A DNA stretch of 11,038 bases, from contig JAUXQA010000187.1 in NCBI GenBank assembly GCA_030683195.1, positions 1-11,038 on the forward strand, given 5' to 3'. A program made the translations under genes and the position numbers. The DNA comes from Rhodoferax sp. GTDB taxonomy: Bacteria; Pseudomonadota; Gammaproteobacteria; Burkholderiales; Burkholderiaceae_C. The first letter of the stretch is position 1. The number at the start of each line of letters is the position of its first letter. Below the pieces are notes generated by a model. The model did no database searches. It worked only from the letters and a program-made list of their open reading frames with translations, and had not been told where the DNA came from. Below, one piece after another: positions 7,107-11,038 of this stretch.

Positions 7107-8609
7107 ATGTGTGGAATCGTAGGCGTTGTCAGTAACGCACCTGTTAATCAACTTATTTATGATGCACTGCTATTGCTGCAGCATCGGGGTCAGGATGCCG
7201 CAGGCATCGTCACCCAGCAAGAGCGCAAGTTCTTCATGCAAAAAGCCAAAGGCATGGTGCGCGATGTATTTCGCACGCGCAATATGCGCTCACTCCCGGG
7301 GGATTGTGGTTTGGGGCAAGTGCGCTATCCGACGGCAGGCAATGCCTATAGCGAGGAAGAGGCACAACCTTTTTATGTCAACGCGCCATTCGGGATCGTG
7401 CTGGTTCACAACGGCAACCTGACCAACGCCCATGCCCTGAAAGCTGAGCTGTTCAGTACGGATCATCGGCACATCAATACCGAGAGTGATTCCGAGGTGT
7501 TGTTGAATGTGCTCGCCCATGAAATTGGCGAAACAACACGGGGACTGCCGCTGCAACCCCGCGATCTGTTCGAGGCTGTGCGCCGGGTCCATCGGCGGAT
7601 CAAAGGTTCTTACGCAGTAATCGCCATGATTGCCGGCCACGGTGTGCTGGCCTTTCGCGATCCATTCGGTATTCGCCCGCTTTGTATGGGCCGCAGCGAG
7701 GACAACACCGTGATGGTGGCCAGTGAATCGGTGGCGCTTGAAGGCACATCTCACAAATTTGATCGCAATATTGCGCCGGGCGAGGCTGTATTCATTGATC
7801 TCAATGGCAACCTGCATGCGCAGCAGTGTGCTGACAATGCGGTATTGAAACCTTGCATCTTCGAGTACGTGTACCTCGCCCGACCTGACTCTGTCATGGA
7901 TGGCATCTCGGTTTACCAAGCCCGCCTCAATTTGGGTGAGTCTCTGGCGAAGCGGGTGATTTCAACGGTTCCACCCAACGAGATTGACGTGGTGATCCCC
8001 ATCCCTGAATCAAGTCGGCCAAGTGCAGCGCAATTGGCCCAGTTGCTGGGCTTGCCTTACCGCGAAGGTTTTGTAAAAAATCGATATGTCGGGCGCACCT
8101 TCATCATGCCCGGTCAGTCGGTCAGGAAGAAATCAGTGCGTCAAAAACTCAACGTGATTGCCAGTGAGTTCAAGGGCCGCAATGTGCTGCTGGTCGATGA
8201 TTCGATTGTGCGCGGTACCACCAGCCGCGAGATTGTGCAGATGGCTCGCGACGCGGGCGCCCGCAAGGTTTACATGGCTAGTGCTGCCCCTCCTGTTCGT
8301 TACCCCAACGTCTACGGCATTGACATGCCCACTCCGGACGAACTGGTTGCACACAACCGCACTGTCGAGCAAATCCGCGAACTGATTGGCTGCGACGCCC
8401 TGATTTACCAGGACGTGGAAGGAATGAAGAAGGCCATCGGCTCGCTGAATCCCGCGATCAAGGGTTTTGATGCTTCATGTTTTGACGGGATTTATGTGAC
8501 CGGCGACATCAACGCAGATGACATTGCGCGATTGAATTCGAGCCGGGTTGGTGGCGACGAAGGCGCGCAGGATAATTCGCGGCTTGCTCTGCCGAATCCT
8601 TCGGAGTAA
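7107..8609 (+). CDS. purF: Amidophosphoribosyltransferase
   Basis: PurF catalyses the first committed step of purine synthesis: PRPP plus glutamine gives phosphoribosylamine. The start at ATG 7107 places the catalytic Cys2 directly after Met (MCGIVGV), as the N-terminal nucleophile glutaminase domain requires. A longer frame from 7071 would bury it. Other visible sites are the glutaminase residues R73, N102-G103 and D128 (INTESDSE segment), and, in the phosphoribosyltransferase domain, the PRPP loop VLLVDDSIVRGTTS (360-373). At 500 residues it is close to E. coli PurF (505). There is no N-terminal propeptide and no cysteine cluster suggesting the iron-sulfur type, so this is the E. coli-like class. 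It lies 13 nt after cvpA. No PurR-like operator was seen upstream. Confidence 0.98.
   Translation: MCGIVGVVSNAPVNQLIYDALLLLQHRGQDAAGIVTQQERKFFMQKAKGMVRDVFRTRNMRSLPGDCGLGQVRYPTAGNAYSEEEAQPFYVNAPFGIVLVHNGNLTNAHALKAELFSTDHRHINTESDSEVLLNVLAHEIGETTRGLPLQPRDLFEAVRRVHRRIKGSYAVIAMIAGHGVLAFRDPFGIRPLCMGRSEDNTVMVASESVALEGTSHKFDRNIAPGEAVFIDLNGNLHAQQCADNAVLKPCIFEYVYLARPDSVMDGISVYQARLNLGESLAKRVISTVPPNEIDVVIPIPESSRPSAAQLAQLLGLPYREGFVKNRYVGRTFIMPGQSVRKKSVRQKLNVIASEFKGRNVLLVDDSIVRGTTSREIVQMARDAGARKVYMASAAPPVRYPNVYGIDMPTPDELVAHNRTVEQIRELIGCDALIYQDVEGMKKAIGSLNPAIKGFDASCFDGIYVTGDINADDIARLNSSRVGGDEGAQDNSRLALPNPSE
8603..8606 (+). promoter_or_regulatory. Ribosome binding site of metZ inside the end of purF
   Basis: GGAG lies 5 nt before ATG 8612 and overlaps the last codon of purF (TAA at 8607-8609), a layout typical of translationally coupled operon genes. 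Confidence 0.6.
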
Positions 8610-8611
8610 TC

Positions 8612-9835
8612 ATGACAAAAAAGAAGTTGCCCGATAGCCTGCATTTGGACACGTTGGCCGTGCGTGTCGCTGTTGAAAAGAGTCAGTTTGGCGAAAACTC
8701 AGAAGCCTTGTATCTGACCAGCAGTTTTGTGCAGCCAAATGCAGAATCTGCGGCCCGCCGTTTTGCTGGCGAGGAAGAGGGTTACACCTATTCGCGTTTC
8801 ACCAACCCCACGGTGACCAGCATGGAGCAGCGACTGGCTGCACTGGAGGGAACCGAGGCATGCATCGGCACCTCCAGCGGAATGGCTGCCATCACATTGA
8901 TGTGCATGGGTCTGCTCAAGGCAGGCGATCATGTCATTTGCTCGCAAAGTGTGTTCGGTTCTACCATTCGACTGATTGCCGGCGAGTTTGGAAAATTCGG
9001 GGTGCAAAGTACGTTCGTATCGCAAACCGATGTGGCACAGTGGCGTGAGGCAATTCAGCCAAACACCCGCCTGCTGTTTGCCGAAACGCCAAGCAACCCG
9101 TTAACTGAGGTGTGTGACATCAAGGCGCTGGCAGACGTGGCGCACGCAGCAGGTGCTTTGCTGGCGGTTGACAATTGCTTTTGCTCACCTGCGTTGCAGC
9201 GGCCGGTCAAGTTAGGGGCAGACTTGATTATTCACTCGGGTACCAAGTATCTGGACGGTCAAGGGAGGGTGATTGCTGGCGCCCTGTGCACTACCCGGAA
9301 ACTGATTGATGAGAAATTCATGCCTGTGATGCGCAGCGCGGGCCTCACACTCTCCGCCTTTAACGCCTGGGTGGTACTCAAGGGGATGGAGACTTTGTCC
9401 ATTCGGATGAAAGCGCAAAGTGACAATGCGCTCGCGCTTGCCACGTGGCTGGAGGCGCAGCCAAGAGTGAAAAGGGTCTATTACCCCGGCTTGGCATCGC
9501 ATCCGCAGCACGCTTTGGCTATGCAGCAGCAGTCAGGTCTTGGGGGCGCGGTGGTGTCTTTCGATGTTGAGGCCGCAGAGCCAGTACAAGCGCGAAAATT
9601 TGTTTTTCACGTGATTGACAGCACCTCAGTGTGTTCCATCACGGCCAACCTTGGCGACACCAAAACCACCATTACTCACCCGGCCAGTACATCGCATGGG
9701 CGTATCACTGAAGCACAGAGGCAGGCGGCTGGCATCGGACAAGGCCTGATTCGTGTCGCAGTCGGGCTGGAAAATATTGAAGATATAAAGCTTGACCTGA
9801 CGCATGGTCTTAGCACTCTGGACAGCATGGCATGA
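8612..9835 (+). CDS. metZ: O-succinylhomoserine sulfhydrylase
   Basis: MetZ makes homocysteine directly from O-succinylhomoserine and sulfide, bypassing cystathionine in methionine synthesis. The 407-residue protein belongs to the Cys/Met-metabolism PLP enzymes (fold type I): YSR at 60-62 (phosphate contact from the neighbouring subunit), SSGMAA at 88-93 (PLP phosphate), D187 (pyridine nitrogen) and the Schiff-base lysine K212 within HSGTKYLDGQGRV. The TKY-DGQGR form around the lysine is characteristic of MetZ rather than cystathionine gamma-synthase or the O-acetylhomoserine enzymes, but substrate preference (succinyl or acetyl) is inferred. It starts 2 nt after purF, and its TGA overlaps the gltX ATG (ATGA at 9832-9835). 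The purF-metZ adjacency is also known from pseudomonads. Confidence 0.94.
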   Translation: MTKKKLPDSLHLDTLAVRVAVEKSQFGENSEALYLTSSFVQPNAESAARRFAGEEEGYTYSRFTNPTVTSMEQRLAALEGTEACIGTSSGMAAITLMCMGLLKAGDHVICSQSVFGSTIRLIAGEFGKFGVQSTFVSQTDVAQWREAIQPNTRLLFAETPSNPLTEVCDIKALADVAHAAGALLAVDNCFCSPALQRPVKLGADLIIHSGTKYLDGQGRVIAGALCTTRKLIDEKFMPVMRSAGLTLSAFNAWVVLKGMETLSIRMKAQSDNALALATWLEAQPRVKRVYYPGLASHPQHALAMQQQSGLGGAVVSFDVEAAEPVQARKFVFHVIDSTSVCSITANLGDTKTTITHPASTSHGRITEAQRQAAGIGQGLIRVAVGLENIEDIKLDLTHGLSTLDSMA

Positions 9836-11038
9836 CCCAAAAAATTCGTACCCGTTTCGCACCGTCTCCTACCGGCTTTATCCACCTTGGCAATATTCGA
9901 TCTGCTCTTTACCCATGGGCTTTCGCACGTGCAACGGGCGGTGATTTCATACTCCGTATTGAAGACACTGACCTGGAGCGTTCTACACAGGCTGCTGTCG
10001 ATGTGATCATAGAAAGCATGTCATGGCTGGGTCTGAGCTATGACGAAGGTCCGTTTTATCAAATGCAGCGCATGGATCGCTACAAGGCCGTGCTCGCCGA
10101 GCTGCAGGCGGCCGGGCATGTCTATCCTTGCTACATGAGCATGGTAGAGCTGGATTCACTGCGCGATACCCAAATGGCTGCCAAAGAAAAGCCGCGATAT
10201 GACGGCACTTGGCGACCTATGCCTGGCAAAACATTGCCCGATGTCCCCGTGGGAGTTCAGCCCGTGTTGCGCTTCAAAAACCCGCTGGACGGAACAGTGG
10301 TGTGGGAGGACAAAGTCAAAGGGCGCATTGAGATCAGCAACTCTGAATTGGACGACCTGGTGATTGCTCGCCCGGATGGCACGCCCACCTACAATTTTTG
10401 TGTGGTGGTAGACGATATTGATATGGCCATTACCCATGTGATCCGCGGTGATGACCATGTGAACAACACGCCACGTCAGATTAATATTTTCAAAGCGCTT
10501 GGCAAAGAGCAACCCGTTTACGCCCATTTGCCCACAGTACTCAATGAACTGGGCGAGAAAATGAGCAAGCGCAATGGCGCCAAGCCGGTCACGCAGTACC
10601 GTGAGGAGGGTTACCTGCCTGATGCCATGGTCAATTATCTTGCGCGTTTGGGGTGGAGTCATGGGGATGATGAGATCTTCAGTCGAACTCAGTTTTTGGA
10701 GTGGTTCAGTCTGGATCATTTGGGGCGCAGTGCCGCCCAATTTGATGAGGCCAAGTTGCGCTGGGTGAACGCCCAGCATCTGAAGAGCATGGCGGATGAC
10801 CTACTGGCTCCCTTGGTCCAGCTGCAGTTGAGCAAGCGCGGCATCGAATCCGATGTGCGTCTGCCGCGGCTCTGTGCACTATTCAAAGACAGGTGCGACA
10901 CAACTGTGGCCTTGGCAGACTGGGTCGCGAAGTTTTACATGAATATCGTGCCCAACGCAGAAGAGTACAAGCAGCATGTCACTGAGGGCGTGAAGCCAGC
11001 ACTTGGTCTGCTGGTACAAAAGCTCTCTGTTTGCGCTT
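9832..11038 (+). CDS. gltX: Glutamyl-tRNA synthetase, 3' end cut by window
   Basis: This frame is open from ATG 9832 to the right edge (402 codons, no stop) and covers most of a class I glutamyl-tRNA synthetase, which charges tRNA-Glu with glutamate. It begins MTQKIRTRFAPSPTGFIHLG: the HIGH-type signature is HLGN (18-21) and the KMSKS-type loop is KMSKR (243-247). LRIEDTD (41-47) and the catalytic-core segment with GDDHVNNTPRQ (206-216) are family typical. FAPSPTG with RIEDTD and no glutaminyl-specific signatures favours GltX over GlnS. In the region where E. coli GltX has its zinc knuckle only one cysteine is present (C100, in YPCYMS), so no zinc site is expected. The last roughly 60-70 residues of the anticodon-binding domain are missing. 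It overlaps metZ by 4 nt (ATGA). Confidence 0.97.
   Translation, partial: MTQKIRTRFAPSPTGFIHLGNIRSALYPWAFARATGGDFILRIEDTDLERSTQAAVDVIIESMSWLGLSYDEGPFYQMQRMDRYKAVLAELQAAGHVYPCYMSMVELDSLRDTQMAAKEKPRYDGTWRPMPGKTLPDVPVGVQPVLRFKNPLDGTVVWEDKVKGRIEISNSELDDLVIARPDGTPTYNFCVVVDDIDMAITHVIRGDDHVNNTPRQINIFKALGKEQPVYAHLPTVLNELGEKMSKRNGAKPVTQYREEGYLPDAMVNYLARLGWSHGDDEIFSRTQFLEWFSLDHLGRSAAQFDEAKLRWVNAQHLKSMADDLLAPLVQLQLSKRGIESDVRLPRLCALFKDRCDTTVALADWVAKFYMNIVPNAEEYKQHVTEGVKPALGLLVQKLSVCA

Noticed and set aside
8590..8612. Possible methionine-responsive riboswitch before metZ
   Set aside because: Only 2 nt separate purF and metZ, leaving no room for a leader RNA.
10156..10779. Minus-strand open frame of 207 codons near the right edge
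   Set aside because: It lies opposite gltX, whose frame contains the KMSKR motif and runs open to the window end.

Overview
The window looks like ordinary chromosome from a betaproteobacterium of the order Burkholderiales, probably Comamonadaceae (Rhodoferax/Polaromonas-like). This rests on moderate-to-high GC coding with little intergenic space, the folC - SPOR protein - cvpA - purF - metZ gene order, a 446-residue ArgG of the E. coli type, and a C-terminal fragment resembling the betaproteobacterial 'complex I NDUFA9-like' NAD(P)-binding proteins. The genus is inferred from recognised protein patterns; no database search was run.

Layout. Positions 2-184 (+) are the last 60 codons of the NDUFA9-like gene. 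It converges, with only 15 nt between stops, on a minus-strand block running from 4439 down to 200. In transcription order this block is a YffB/ArsC-like thioredoxin-fold protein, argG (argininosuccinate synthase), a small secreted protein with a sulfite-oxidase/YedY-like fold but no cysteine, and a membrane-bound hybrid histidine kinase with its own receiver domain. The secreted protein and the kinase are 9 nt apart and are best read as a two-gene sensory module.

From 4480 to the right edge everything is on the plus strand and tightly packed: folC (folate polyglutamylation), a SPOR-domain membrane protein (DedD-like), cvpA, purF (first step of purine synthesis), metZ (methionine synthesis by direct sulfhydrylation) and gltX (glutamyl-tRNA synthetase, cut by the window edge). 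Gaps are 20, 20, 13, 2 and -4 nt, so this is probably one operon. It joins one-carbon/folate supply, purine and methionine synthesis with cell-envelope functions; the folC-dedD-cvpA-purF core is an arrangement known from E. coli. The yffB-like and folC starts are divergent and only 40 nt apart.

No RNA genes, mobile elements, CRISPR arrays, attachment sites or notable repeats were seen, and no gene-free stretch exceeds about 65 nt. The least routine item is the secreted Moco-fold protein paired with the hybrid kinase; the rest is conserved housekeeping.
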